Shown here: piece by piece, positions 40,831 through 52,124 of the stretch
Layout: each line of letters starts with the position of its first letter
Position numbering within the stretch: position 1 is the first letter of the stretch
Source of the DNA: Symbiodinium natans
Taxonomy: Eukaryota; Sar; Dinophyceae; Suessiales; Symbiodiniaceae
NCBI GenBank assembly: GCA_905221605.1
Contig: CAJNDS010002204.1
Coordinates: forward strand, 25,001 to 89,000
DNA length: 64,000 bases
Direction of reading: 5' to 3'
Translations under genes and position numbers: made by a program
Notes under the pieces: model-generated
The model's input: the letters and a program-made list of their open reading frames with translations, nothing else
Told to the model about the DNA's origin: nothing
The model's database searches: none

Positions 40831-40916
40831 CCCCCCACCCCCCACCCCCCCACCCCCCACACTAAACAGCGAGATCCGTTTGTTGAAGGGGGGGGGGAGG
40901 GGGGGGGGGGGGGGCG
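40831..40916. repeat. Poly-C then poly-G patch (potential G-quadruplex)
   Basis: CCCCCCACC-type run (40831-40860), about 30 bp of unique DNA, then a G-only stretch with two A interruptions (40888-40914). The two arms could pair with each other. Confidence 0.85.
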
Positions 40917-42779
40917 CACACTAATCAGCAAACCACATTCTGGACCAGACTGGCCACTGTGACTTCAAACAGGTGCCACATGGCGCAACCTCGACGTAGT
41001 TACTTGACCGACCCATGCGTGGAAAAGACATCAACGACTGTCCTAAGCCTGTCCCACTAGGGAAAAGCTGCACATATGCCTCCCTAAATTCTCTTTGTGC
41101 ATGTATTTATATGTATGTATACATGTATATATATATATATATGTGTGTATATATATATATATATATCGGGCTTTCGCCATCCTCAACGATTCTCAACGCT
41201 GCAGATGTTGCCTGGGCAAGTCTGGGCAACTACCTCTAAACACTTGAAGAACCTGAGTCGGCAAACCTGGTCTCCGCACGTTCTGTTGTGAAATAGATAA
41301 GCTCCAGGCACGGACTCTCGCGGAGTATCGTAGACTAACTACCAGGCGCGCAGTGCGGTGTCGGAGCCGGTACATTCGGTACAATACATTCCGATAAAAC
41401 TCGTTCGGGTTCCCATCTCACCTAGTGACTTCTCATTCTTTTCTCGGGACCGCATTCCAGCCAGTGTTGCCTGAAATCTGTCCGAGCCGTGCCCCCTGCG
41501 CAAGCATGTGGGGAGGACACACGACGATAGAATGCTCGAGCAGTACTCAAAGGAGTGCTTGCAACATTTGCTGAAGGAGGGGAAAAAAGGGACGCTTGAA
41601 ACTAGCATGCACAGCGAAACATCGTGCTCTCCATTGCGGCCGCCGCCCCAACGCACTCGTGTTAGAACCCACACCTGCACCTAGAAGAGGTTTCAGAAGG
41701 TACTTCTTCATTCCCTTGGAAGCCTTGTTCCGCACGTTGACAACTGTTTGCCCCCAACACGAAACCCGAAAAATAATCTCCAACCTATCTGGAGTCGAGT
41801 TGGGGATAGCACTAGTTTCCCTACTCTTCATAACTACCCGTGAACCTTCAAGTAGCCAGGACGGTGTTAAACTGCTGGTAACTTGCGTAGAGCCTGGCAG
41901 AGAACAGGGTGTAGGGCGCATTTTCAGTGCAAGAGTTAAAATGCAGCAGTGCTTCGGAGATTGGGTGCAAAGAACCTTTGTTCGGTGGCGATCCTGCTTT
42001 TCGCATCTCCAAGTTGCCGGAGGACTTGGGTCTTACATGAGAACGCCGTGTTAAGGAGTATAAGATGCATTCTCGAATGATGTCGATGTCGCACGTGCGC
42101 CTTTTGACGAGACATACGTTAGAAACCTATGCGGCAACCGCCAATAAGAACAACCTAAGCACAACCATAGCTCAAAAAACTGCCATAGTCCACAATTTCC
42201 ATAAATTCCCACAAAGGTGCTCGTGCACGGCAACCACTGCAGCTGGAGATGTCCGAACTGCCTCGAATGCAATTCCTTCTATCTGCGGTTCGCACGGCGT
42301 CCACATGGCGTCCACGCTGAACATCACTGAACTTCCGAACCGTACAATGTGCACTCACGAGCACCTCAGGCCTGCCTGATGTATCTGGGTGTCCGACCTT
42401 GACAAACTCGGCCACGGGAGTTGTCAACACTTTCGAATACACGGTGGATGTTAGAGTCGAGGCGTGATTCCTTGCATTCAGTGATCTTGTGCAAGTGTCT
42501 TGATAACTGCACAATTAGACACGGGTACACGAACAAGATCGGAGCTGAAACAGCAAAGGCTCAGGTTTGTGTATAGGCAGAGCTCCTCAGATGACAAGAA
42601 TGAGAAAGAGATGAGTCAGAAAGAGATGAAGAAGACCAAAGTTACGATGCGACACGCACTTTATGTTGCTGAGGCGAGCGCTGCCAGCCAGGTCTCCTGT
42701 TGGATCAAGGAACCTTTCGTGCTCTTGAGATGCTCCCACTTTGCTCGCATCTTTGCCAGGTTTAGGCTGGGCTTTGGCA

Positions 42780-45700
42780 TCACCGGATTTTGCATTCTTG
42801 TGCCTTGTGAGGTGGCCTTCCCGTGATGCGTTGCCAGAACATCCTCAGCTCAGAGCCACATCTACTGGGCCATGGGACACGCCTCAAGCTAGGCTCCTGC
42901 ATCTGCTCGCCCTGCAGTACGAACTGCCCGCTCTGAGTGATGTAAAGGCCTTGCATGAGCCGTGAGCTGCCGTGAGCTGCCTTGAGCTTGACCGTGAGCT
43001 TGAGAAGGTTTAGGCAAGCTTTCGTGTGGAACTGCTGCACAAGCTGTGCCAGCACCGGCCTTCACTGCGGCGGCCCACTGTAAAGACTGCATCGCCTTGA
43101 ACAGCATTAACATCACGAAACGCCGTGCTCAAGCGGCCAGCAAGTGCCAGCCGATCCTGAGAGCTGATGTAAGCACTGATACTTGCTTTATTCAGATTGT
43201 TAACATGGTTTGGATGCCTGCGCGTGCCTACACCGGGGCCTGCCCCCCTTTGCGGAATGGCCTACACTGCCTACAGGAGGTTGATTTCATGGTTTCAACC
43301 TACGCCAACCTGCGCGGCTTGAAGGTTTGCCTGCCTTCACTCCTGTACTGTCGCAGGTGCTGGGAGAAAATCTCAAGGTCACACAGCTCAGCACTGCAAG
43401 AAACACGAATAGGCACAACAGCAGCCCAAACCTCTACGCGGATGCAGATTTACGCGGTCTATCGCTGGAGACCTGCTGCACATCGATGTGACACGGAGAG
43501 AAGGCCGACTGCGACACAAGACCAAAACATGCTACGCTGCTGCCATCAAGGCCCCTTAGTCCCCTTAGGTAAGACAATTCTATGATGCAAAATGATGACC
43601 CTTACTGTGCAACCAAGCCTCGTCCATCAGCATGTGTAACAACGGGTGTGTTCCCAATTTTTGACTCATCTTTACAACTCGCAGTTCTTCCAGCAGGCTG
43701 TTAGGAAGAAACTTGAGAGCCATAGGCTCTTTGATGTCCAAGGGTGATTCATTGGAATCGAGGACGTTGTCCAAGGAGGCGAGCATGCGCCTCACATGCA
43801 TTGCATGATGCCGCAGCACGCAAAGTTCTGCTCTCCTGTCTTCTTAGTCTGGCACAGCATCAAACGTGGCACCTATGTGTACGACCTGTTCAGCCTGCTA
43901 AACTTTAAACAAGTGCTTATCCGTGTTTGCAAGGTGTTTCACTTGGTCGACACCCTGTCTGATCGAGCGGCCGCTTCAAGCGCCGTGGAGCTTCCCGCTT
44001 CTGAAGCCATCGCTGCAGCTCCTTGGTCGGTCAACCTTCAGCCTTCAAGTCAAGGAACAAATCTGGCTTCAACAAGCCTTGAACAAGCACATCTGTACGA
44101 ACAGAAGCGTGTGAAACTCCATCATGAACATCTTCGCTGAGGCTCTCGTCGCACCGTGTCCCGCTCCTGTACACTGGACCACGGTAGGCAGGTAAGTGCA
44201 AACTCTCCGAGCACACACGCACGTCTCTTGCTGGAGGCCCTGGAGGCGCGCAAAGCTCAACAGCTCAATTACTGCACCTGAGCCTCCCGCACGTGCTTTC
44301 TCTTTCATCAAGTTTAATGTGCCGCTGATCTTTCCAATTTGTGATCCGAGCAAAGGTAAGCATGTCAGGATGATCACCTCGCTGCGCAGTAAGAGGACGA
44401 CATTCCGACACTCTGCATGGGGCTGTCGGAGCTATCGTCTTTCAGCATCGCCAAGCACAGACAAGTGGCAATGATGAATGTCTGTTCTGCTTCGTTCTGG
44501 GGCTGGTAGGGAAACGGGGCAGGAGTGTACTCCGCAACGACCCAATTAAAGCATGTCCTTGACAGCACGTGAAACAGCTGCGAACAAGATCAAGCTTGCA
44601 TGCGCACGTGAGTACCATCCGATTCGCCCAGATGCATATATTGACTGTACAGCGTCTGGTCCAGCACTCCATAGAACTCGATCCAATTCTTGTAGTTCAA
44701 GATCTTCCCAAGATAGCCAACATAATACAGCAAGCAAGCCAACAAGTGGTTCACGGCGAGGATGGTCCCAATACACTGAAGAATAATTAGGCATGGCACT
44801 AGTTTGATACTACCGCGCTCTGCCAATTTGTTCTCAAAGGCAGTGATGACCTTGGCTCAACATGTTTGTCTTGCTGGTGTGGCTCTCACTGAGTACGTAC
44901 AACTTGTTTGCGGCAGTATATGTGGATCTTCCTTCGATGACAATGATGTGAGAATGGCTGCGGTGCAAATTAAGGGCGCCATGGCCCATCCCGATGTTGT
45001 GGTGTTGTGTTGGAGGTGATGGGCTGGGCAACGATCACGCGAACTATGCAAGCTGATATGCCCAACCGAAACAGGCCTGCCACTCATCGCTAGGGTGGCA
45101 AGAAACTTTCCGAACAGAACGTCCAAAAGGGCCGGATACTCACATCAATCTACCATTCACTGTCGATTTTGTTTGATGGTCTGAATGGACGAACGAAAAG
45201 AAACAAAACATGCTTGGACAAGAACACCAGAATTCAAAACAACTTGCCAAGATCGGCATAGCCCAGCAGCCCGTTGCATCTTTAAGAATCGAAACAGCCG
45301 GAGCAATGCAAGCAGTCGCAGCTTCTCGTCCTGGATTCCCAGCTGGATCAGTGCATCCAAAGCGAGCAGGCACACCTGAACTCAAGATGGGTCGCGCGTG
45401 CGGGCTTGTGGTTCTCAAGGTGTCCTCAACATGCCTCAACGGTCCTCTCGACTCGTCACAAAACTGCCGCAAAAGAAATGGATACTTTCCCACTGAGTTC
45501 CACACATCAAGTGGGAAGACTGAGCCTGGGTGAAAAAAATGGCACGCTTTCCCTCGTTTCGTGCAATCATATGTCGGGGCATATGCGTGGGCGCAGCAGT
45601 TATGTAAAAGTCTACTTCGAAGTTATGCAAGCTGGCCAAGCTTACAAGTTACAAGGCTTACATATGACCTGTTTGCTGTCCCCTCCGTGCCATCGTCGGC

Positions 45701-47895
45701 GGGTGAATGGCAAAGAGCTCAATCTTCAAAATGTTCGTCGGCGTTGACGACGTTCGTAAATGATCCCGAGAAGATACGGATCAACAAGTGATTGAAGTTA
45801 AGGCAGCCGATGGACAGATGAACATTCCAATCGAAATGTGCTGCAAGGTTTCCCCTGCCATCTTGTGTGAACATCGATGCCATGATCGATGAAACAGCAT
45901 GCTGCTCCGGATGATGCGAGATGGAATGATGGTCTGCCATCCACAACGCGGATGCAAAAACGTTTCTGCACGGAAGGTTGCACCAGTTCCACCACGCTGG
46001 ATTTGACAAATCTTTGACCTATCCACTCGAGATGACGTGGCCCCCTTCCTTGCCCATACTTTCGCTATCTTTCGCTGGTTCCGTTTCGGAACTTAAGCTC
46101 TGCATATCCAGCCGAGCCTTCACCGAGGGGCGGGCACCAGCACTCTATCCTGTAGCCATGTACCGGTTCAAAATCTCCTGGCTTGTCTGGGCATGTCTGG
46201 GTGGCCCGGCGGCCCAGCGCTGTGTCGCTGGGACGCTGCGAAGCTTCAGCACATGGGTTTTTTTGCACGCCCGTAATGGGCTGTCTCTCGCCATGTGATC
46301 TACCGAGTCTACCATGATCGTCAAGATGGCAGTCTTCATGCATTCCAGCAGTGTGGGCGTTTCATGGGGCCACCTCGACGCAGTCCACGGCGGGGCCCGC
46401 ACATGTGGACACTGTGGGCGGAGCGTCTGTATGTGAAGGTGTTTCTGCTCCTGTTGACTGTGCTCAGGAACGACTCCTCACCAAGACTACTGTGGACAGG
46501 CCTAATCTGCTTGGGGACATGTTGCCGTTTTTCTATGCCCCTGGGCGAGAGGCAATCCTGGCTTCGTGGGAAACCCTAGCAAAGCCACAAGTTAGCCACA
46601 AGCCGTCAGCCGTACCAAAATCCCCAAAGCATCCCAACATCCCAAGCGGAGAGAGCCTGGTAATTTGTGTGTGTCTCTGTGTCTGTGTCTGTGTCTGTGT
46701 CTGTGTCTGTGTCTGTGTCTGTGTCTCTGTCTCTGTCTCTGTCTCTGTGTGTGTGTGTTGTGTGTGTGGGGGGTGGGAGCTAACCCAACAGCCCTCTATA
46801 AACACCTATACCACCCCGCCCCCCCACCAGAAATGAAAAGTCACCCGTTCAAGCACCAAACCTGGTCGCGGGTTGATGCTTGGCTCCGGCGAGTTTCTGT
46901 TACAGTCCAAGTTTCTTGTTCTTCTCTGTTCCTGTTTGGCGGTTGCTCATGTAGAGATTCCACAACCCTGAAGGTGGTGGATGGCAGATGTGGCAGGTAG
47001 TCCTTATAGAAACACCCACAACGACACGCGACCGCTTACAATTTGGCAATGGGCACCGCATCGTGACTCGGCTAACAACAGTGTGCCTGCCCCAGGCTAG
47101 AGAAACATAGAGAAACACATTGAATCGCAGATGATCGGCAGATGTACTTCTTGGCGAGCCGGAGCTTCTGCGAACGCGACTCGGTCAAGATGGAAGGGGC
47201 AAAGCTCATCAAGATGTCCACGCCCCAAATCCATGGGCTGACCTTCGAAAAATTGACACCGACAGGTTCTCCCATGTTCTCCCCTTGCTGCCCTGCGCAA
47301 CGATAGTTCAACGATCATTTGCACCTACGTGCAAACACTGGCAGCTGAGCAGGATGCCTGGAAATAAGTTGATGTTCGGAATGGGGCGCTGTCGTTCTCT
47401 GGCCAAGCCAACGTGAATGGCGTCAGAACTATGTCCACCAAGACGAGGATTAAGGTCGTGAGCTCCCAGACTGCCATCAAGGCGGATAGCACGCGTCTAC
47501 CTCGAATTGGGATGAGTGCAAGAGTGCAAGCGCGACGAAACACAAAGGGGCAGTGACCCTATGTCAGGTGGAAAGTCGACATGACGCCACTGGCTTGTGC
47601 GCCTCATGCTTGAATCTTGGAAAGCAGAAGACGACATCATGCGATTCAACGCGCTGGTGAAGTTTCAGGATTGAGGGCTGCTGTTCGTGTCGCCTTCGTC
47701 CGTCGGTGCACGAGGTTTTGGAATGGGTAATGAAGCCAAGACACGTTGGCAATAGCGAGCACCCAATTCTCGCATGCTTTGGATGCTAGAGAAAGCCCGC
47801 TCTCCTTCTGAGGCGCGTTCGCCTGGACGGTGACGTGCCGAGTTTACTGGTGATGCACTCTTGCGCGAGCGTACTAAAGAAGACAAGCAGTGCAA
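42780..47895 (-). CDS. Voltage-gated, cyclic-nucleotide-binding-type cation channel (multi-exon)
   Basis: Exons in gene order, edges approximate unless stated: possible N-terminal cytoplasmic piece 47895-47665; S1 about 47499-47375; S2-S3 about 47260-47135; S4 about 45373-45240; S4-S5 linker/S5 44849-44612; pore 44552-44430; S6 end 44375-44200; C-linker 43819-43585; nucleotide-binding part 43165-43060 and 43000-42890. The plan fits the EAG/KCNH-CNG superfamily: an Arg/Lys-spaced S4 (LRLLALLRLFRFLKMQR), a W-rich turret, a re-entrant pore and a cyclic-nucleotide-binding fold with GLYITQSGQFVLQG. The pore lacks the K+ signature TVGYG. It should sit in the plasma or an internal membrane. An S3 exon was not found between 47.1 and 45.4 kb. 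Ligand gating is inferred only. Confidence 0.65.
42890..43165 (-). CDS. Channel exons, cyclic-nucleotide-binding-like domain
   Basis: First piece after acceptor CTCTCAG: DRLALAGRLSTAFRDVNAVQ, GDAVFTVG. Second piece: GSSRLMQGLYITQSGQFVLQ, GEQMQE. The pair GD.VF..G and (M)Y.(I/V)..SG..VL is the early part of this domain. The phosphate-binding cassette was not found; it may lie in unrecognised exons or be absent. Confidence 0.45.
43585..43819 (-). CDS. Channel exon, C-linker
   Basis: Reads IKEPMALKFLPNSLLEELRV, VKMSQKLGTHPLLHMLMDEA. The FLP.SL..EL pattern followed by HPLL is the C-linker step just before the cyclic-nucleotide-binding domain. Confidence 0.5.
44200..44375 (-). CDS. Channel exon, S6 end and start of C-linker
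   Basis: Reads IILTCLPLLGSQIGKISGTL, NLMKEKARAGGSGAVIELLS. The GSxIGxISxTLN pattern after a hydrophobic stretch resembles the S6 end and first C-linker helix of CNG/EAG channels. Confidence 0.5.
44430..44552 (-). CDS. Channel exon, atypical pore helix
   Basis: Acceptor CTGTCAAG, then TCFNWVVAEYTPAPFPYQPQ, NEAEQTFIIATCLCLAML. The segment sits where the K+ pore helix and TVGYG filter should be, followed by N..E..F as in related channels. No glycine-rich filter is present, so K+ selectivity is unlikely. The donor is probably a GC site (CTTG|GCGATG), unsure. Confidence 0.6.
44612..44849 (-). CDS. Channel exon, S4-S5 linker, S5 and turret
   Basis: Acceptor TGAGCCAAG, then VITAFENKLAERGSIKLVPC, LIILQCIGTILAVNHLLACL, LYYVGYLGKILNYKNWIEF. 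The HLLACL-Y-VG signature is the conserved end of S5 in EAG/CNG channels, where HWLACxW is usual. Ends QYMHLGESDG at a GT donor (CGGATG|GTACTC). Confidence 0.65.
45240..45373 (-). CDS. Channel exon, S4 voltage sensor
   Basis: Acceptor GAGTTCAG, then VCLLALDALIQLGIQDEKLR, LLALLRLFRFLKMQRAAG. Arg/Lys at every third or fourth position in a hydrophobic helix is the S4 pattern. Donor probably CAA|GTTG. Confidence 0.6.
46666..46768. repeat. (GTGTCT)n / (CTGT)n microsatellite
   Basis: About 100 bp of TGTGTCTGTGTC hexamers changing to CTCTGT, then GTGTGT and a G-rich end. It lies inside the presumed large intron between the S2-S3 and S4 exons of the channel gene. Confidence 0.95.
47135..47260 (-). 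CDS. Channel exon, S2-S3 region
   Basis: Acceptor TTCGAAG, then VSPWIWGVDILMSFAPSILT, ESRSQKLRLAKKYICR. W.VD...SF, a short loop, then a basic stretch ending A.KY(I/L) is the conserved S2-S3 segment of EAG/CNG-type channels. Confidence 0.55.
47375..47499 (-). CDS. Channel exon, S1 helix
   Basis: After acceptor AATTCGAG the frame reads RRVLSALMAVWELTTLILVL, then VDIVLTPFTLAWPENDSAPF. A 20-residue hydrophobic helix with an acidic residue at its end, then a short loop, is what S1 of six-helix channels looks like. Donor not fixed. Confidence 0.5.
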
Positions 47896-48611
47896 CGTGC
47901 CGCTACTTCATCAGACAAGCATCCGTAGAGCTCATTGTAGACATTTGTAGCCTCCTGTTCTGAGATGACAAATCCCTCGCTCCAGTCCTCCAGCAAGCGA
48001 GTACCTGCCCCATGCAAATTTCCAACTTCTTGGCAACAGCGAAAAGTACAGTTCGCACAATGTAGAGAACCTATGAGAACCTCGGAGATCTAGTGTCACG
48101 TGGAAAGGCATTTTAAAATTGATCTACGACGAGCCTGGCCTGGCCGATTCTGTGTCACCATAATGGCAGTGAGTCGACTAGATGAGCGTTTCTTCTTTGG
48201 CGCTGTCCTCCTGGCTTTGCTCTTGCTCGTTTGTACTGGCACTCCATCGGCGAGGCGAAACTTCTCCGGCACTTCAAAGCCCTAAGTCCGTGAACGATGA
48301 ACCATGCCAGAGATCATTATAGATCGTTGACAGGTGCAAACATTCCAATGCATGGTGGCAGATCTGCACATAAGGCACCTCCCAGCAGTTCTGAATATCA
48401 CGTACTCAATCACTGAGTCAGTCAGGCTCGAATCTGAAGCCGCCCGTTGGCTGCTCAAGCATGTTGCAAATAGAGAAGGCAATACTCGGAAGGTAGGAAT
48501 TAAGGCGTGTAAAATTTTGGCACATGCAGGGCGCAGCCAAGATGCTGGTGGTTTTTGACCGTTGTGACCCTTCGCAAGCGAATGGCATTTGGCAACACTG
48601 ATGCTTCGTTT

Positions 48612-51600
48612 TTAACATGCTCTATTCTCGTTGCTCTCGCCAGTTATTTCGGGATGATCGTACCCCTTCTGTTGGGGCATGAGGACTAACGCCGGCAATT
48701 TCCTCATGGTGGCCTCGCAGTGGAGGCGCTCCGAGCCGGAGATGCCTTCAATCGCCATATTGATGCCAGTGCATGTGCGCGACAATGCCTCGACAGACAC
48801 GACAAGCATGTTAAAATTGTGTCTGCACTGCACTGCTTGTTTTGCAATAACCTTAGCATCGTAGTGAGAAAAAGTGCAAACGTGAACCCACTTGAAAGCC
48901 AACACCTCCAAATTGTCAGCCAGTTCCTGCTGCCATCGAACCAAATCTGTCAGATCGCCTGCACTTAGTTGCGTGAGTAATGCGCAACAAGAGCAAATAA
49001 AATGCAAGCCTGGCATTTGACACGCGAATGCCGGCAGCACTTGCCATACATGAAAGGCGGCTCACTACGTTCCTGAAAGGTGCTTGCAAACGCGGATGTG
49101 TGTAATAAAGTGACAACTGAAGCCATGTCTTATCGCCAAGGCTTCAGCTTTGCCGTGCTTGCTTGATCCCCCACCGCTCTGAAGCCACACGCTCTCGGAA
49201 GGTCAGCGAAAAACATGTCCAGTGGTGTGAAGGCGCCTCCACTCATGAGCTCCAGCAAAGAATTTCTTCCGTCAGAACAAGTCGGCATGTGCTGGCTACT
49301 GTGCACAGGACTGAGCTTCGGCAGTTCAAGACATTGTTGAACATAAGCCAGGCCGGCCAAATCAACACATAAATCCGAGCCCATAAAAGCTCACATTGAC
49401 ATTGTCACGTGAAACACGTGCTGGAATATGGACTGTCGAAAGGGTCTTGGAACAACTCGCGTCACTGATGCCGCCAGCTTCAGGACTTCAGGATTTGTCG
49501 GGCTCCGACCCCGAGTCCTGTACTTCGAACTCCTCGGGTTTGAAACAAGTCCTGCAGAACAACAAGAGGCATTCGCTCTATTTCGTTGTGCGCAAGGCAC
49601 GTCATGCAACAGGTCCGGCACAGGTAATCACAAAATAGAAGCTCGAACTCTTCGTACGTCAATACACTGTCGCTGTCCGTGTCATACCTGATCGGAGGAC
49701 ATCGGAGGATCTGCGTCAACAAAATTCGAGTTGCAGTCTGAAAATCTGCTGCTGGCGCACTTCCTGGCTAGCTCCAGCAGCTCCTCACGCCGAACAACGC
49801 TTGAGACAATGCATGACCATGATATGATATTACTATATCAGACTCTATCATATTATATTCACAAACTTGCCAAGTTCTTTTCGAACCGCCAAAGGCCCAA
49901 GCCCTAAGAAAACCATATGCCATCTGAACATCCTGTAAAGAGCCCTGAACGGGGGAGCCAGGGCTTCAGTGGCAAGCCTTGCCCTGCGAAGAATTCAGGA
50001 TACTTCAGGGCAGTTTCAAGCTACATTGGTCCAGTGTCTCCAGTCAAGGCGGGTATTAGGGCTTGGGGGGACCCTGCCAACATGTGCTAACTTGTTGTTT
50101 TTTGGGAATCAACGTTTTGGGGCTTGGAGTTGCGGGCTGTTTCAAGCTAGATTTGTCCAATCGACACTTTTCTTCCAAGAGACATTGCTTTTTGTTTTCT
50201 TCACCACAGAGATCATGTGATGAGAGTTGATTTGTTTGCGTATTCAACATGGCCTGATTTAACTGCGTCGCACGCTGGCTCATGCGATATGTGTGCTAGT
50301 GAGTCCTGGTATGTCGGAGGCTTCTCGTCCATAACCTCCAAGCTCAAGCCAAGCGTCAAGGAACGGCAGCAACAGACTTTGTTTCGCAAACTGCATTGCC
50401 AAACGCCAACTCCGCGGTCAGGTCTCGAGGTCTGGCCGGTGCCTTCCCCAGGTCTCCATAGAACATGGACAACTCTGGGATGCTGATGTAGCCATCCTGA
50501 CGGCAGCCCTCCATGTTTGCCGTCGTGTCGCTGTCTGCTCTGTTGGTTTGATTTTGGGTTGGCACTTTTGGCTGTCGCTGATTGTTACTCAAGCAAGCCC
50601 TGGTAAAAGTTGCAACACGTCTGAACACGTTTGCGCCGTCACGCATGTTTCAAAGGCCTCAAGCAGTACTTGAGTGTGGGAAAATAGGACAGCCGGCGAG
50701 ATGCCCCCAAAAAGTATCTCAAGACAAGGATGTTTTCGCATTGGGTTGCTGGTTCGCAAGATCGTTCATACTTGCCGCCCCACCCCCAACCATTTGCACA
50801 TGCTCGCACAAGTGATTGCTCGTGACGGCGCGCGCGGAAACGCCAAACATGTCCGTCCAGTTTCTCCTGCAAAAGGGCTGCAAATAACCCGCGTTTCGGG
50901 CATGTCGGGCATGGTTGCCATATCAAATACTCCCCCCAGCACCTGTCCACCGACTGCAGAAACAGAGAATAACAGAAACAGAGAATAAAGCTAACCAGTC
51001 AAATTCAAGGCTCTTTCGTCACATCGATCCTTGCAATGGAAAGGACCCCGAGGGAACGAATGAACTGAAGAACTGAAGGCTTTGCTGTTGGTGGTCGATG
51101 CTGACATGAAGCAACCAAAGCATGCCCAAGAGTATCCAAGTGTCAAGTCCCACGCATCTCTGCTTAAAATGTCCACGTCTTCACACTTGCTGCTCAACAG
51201 CTCCAAGTTCCTGAGCCCCAGTTGTTGCAGCCGCCCGAAGCACAGCAGAAGGACAGAATAAGATTTGCGGCTGCAAATGAGCCCAGCAACTTGGGACGCT
51301 CGCGCAGGGCTGATCGCACAGCAAGTGAGACCTGCAGAAGCAATTTCAGTCAAGATCGACAGCACAGAAAAAACAATCGATAGTGTGGCAAAGGCCAGCT
51401 TCCATCATCGCGTTCTTTGATCTTGCCGTGTGCCGTGATTCGCGACCTCGCTTTTGCTTATGTTGCCATCGCCATCCTGGTCGAAGGTGCTGACGTCTGA
51501 TGGGAACTCGAAGCCTGAGAAGTTTATCAAAACCGAAAGAATTACTTGGCACGCGCAGCAAAACTTCACCACAAGTATGTGTGAAAGGACATCACCTGAT

Positions 51601-52124
51601 GTGGGCGTGATTTCTGACTTGTTGCTTTTCAAGCGGCCTTTCTCCTCCAACTTGCCTCTCAAGGGAGACTGTATGAGACTGTGCTTGGATCGCTGGCTAA
51701 ACAGAAGATAAGCACTGAAGTTGAGCAGAGTTGAGCAGAGTTGAGCAGAGTTGAGCGCAACACCAGGCCTACCAATGCCTTGGCCTCTTGGAGGTCCAAT
51801 GCTTGGCTGCCATCCACATCAACTTGTCCAAAGACTTCGTCGATCTCCTCCTTTCTCATACGGGAGCGTTGCCATGAGCAACTTCACATGGAAAAAGAAC
51901 GAATCACCGACATTAGATGCCATTAGCCATCAGTCACTCACCGTCCGTGCCTGCACCAGTCCATCCAGCTTCTTGTTGCAAGCTTCCAGACGGTTCTTGA
52001 AACGGTCCAGCTCCACCTGCGAACCCATTTCGCCGCGCGCGGCATTCATGAGCGACAACGACCGGCGTGCCTTCACCTTCGCAGAGCGTGCGCAACAAAG
52101 GTTGTTGTCGATGATGTTGCCCAT
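48612..52124 (-). CDS. EF-hand calcium-binding protein with probable acylated N terminus (multi-exon)
   Basis: Exons: 52124-51942 (MGN...CC start), about 51851-51773 (EF-hand 1, DVDGSQALDLQE), 51514-51447 (EF-hand 2, DQDGDGNISKSE), possible 51335-51240, 50496-50443 (end of EF-hand 3, DGYISIPEL), 49687-about 49640 (EF-hand 4, DTDSDSVLTYEE), about 49350-49145 (LLELMSGGAFTPLDMFFADL) and a last exon about 48965-48612 (LVRWQQELADNLEVLAFKWV, then NMAIEGISGSERLHCEATMR and a stop). Four loops keep acidic residues at positions 1, 3, 5 and 12 or close to it. No kinase domain was seen, so it is a calcium sensor rather than a CDPK. The order of pieces is firm but some phases are not. Confidence 0.6.
49640..49687 (-). 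CDS. EF-hand exon (fourth hand)
   Basis: Acceptor CGATCAG, then YDTDSDSVLTYEEFELLFCD. Loop residues D1, D3, D5 and E12 are present. Position 6 is Ser instead of Gly, so binding may be weaker. The frame runs on (YLCRTC) to an unsettled donor. Confidence 0.6.
50443..50496 (-). CDS. 54-bp EF-hand exon with GC donor
   Basis: Bounded by acceptor CCGTCAG and donor GGGAAG|GCACC. Encodes exactly 18 residues (DGYISIPELSMFYGDLGK), phase 0 at both ends. This is the second half of an EF-hand loop and its exiting helix; the first half must come from an upstream exon not fixed here. Confidence 0.55.
51447..51514 (-). CDS. EF-hand exon (canonical loop)
   Basis: Acceptor CTTCTCAG, then FEFPSDVSTFDQDGDGNISK, SE, donor AGCGAG|GTCGCG. 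The loop D-Q-D-G-D-G-N-I-S-K-S-E is a textbook calcium site. Confidence 0.7.
51721..51756. repeat. TTGAGCAGAG decamer, 3.6 copies
   Basis: Three exact copies and a partial fourth (TTGAGCGCAA). Lies in the intron between EF-hand exons 1 and 2, a few bases past the donor side. Confidence 0.95.
51942..52124 (-). CDS. EF-hand protein exon 1: myristoyl/palmitoyl-type N terminus
   Basis: Met at 52124 begins MGNIIDNNLCCARSAKVKAR. Gly2 with Asn3 is a typical N-myristoylation start, and Cys10-Cys11 followed by basic residues suits palmitoylation and membrane attachment. The exon continues with a helix (ELDRFKNRLEACNKKLDGLV) and ends QART at a GT donor (GGACG|GTGAGT, 51942). Confidence 0.55.

Larger units (their letters stand above)
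38311..42779. other. Repeat-rich intergenic region
   Basis: About 4.5 kb with no assignable gene. It carries a TA run (39130-39145), poly-T/poly-G (39748-39777), short satellites (40258-40330, 40650-40830), homopolymer C/G (40831-40916) and a TA/TG run (41100-41168). A minus frame at 41921-41547 (LEIIFRVSCWGQTVVNVRNK) and the plus frame 41596-42054 overlap in opposite senses; neither shows a domain. Confidence 0.4.
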
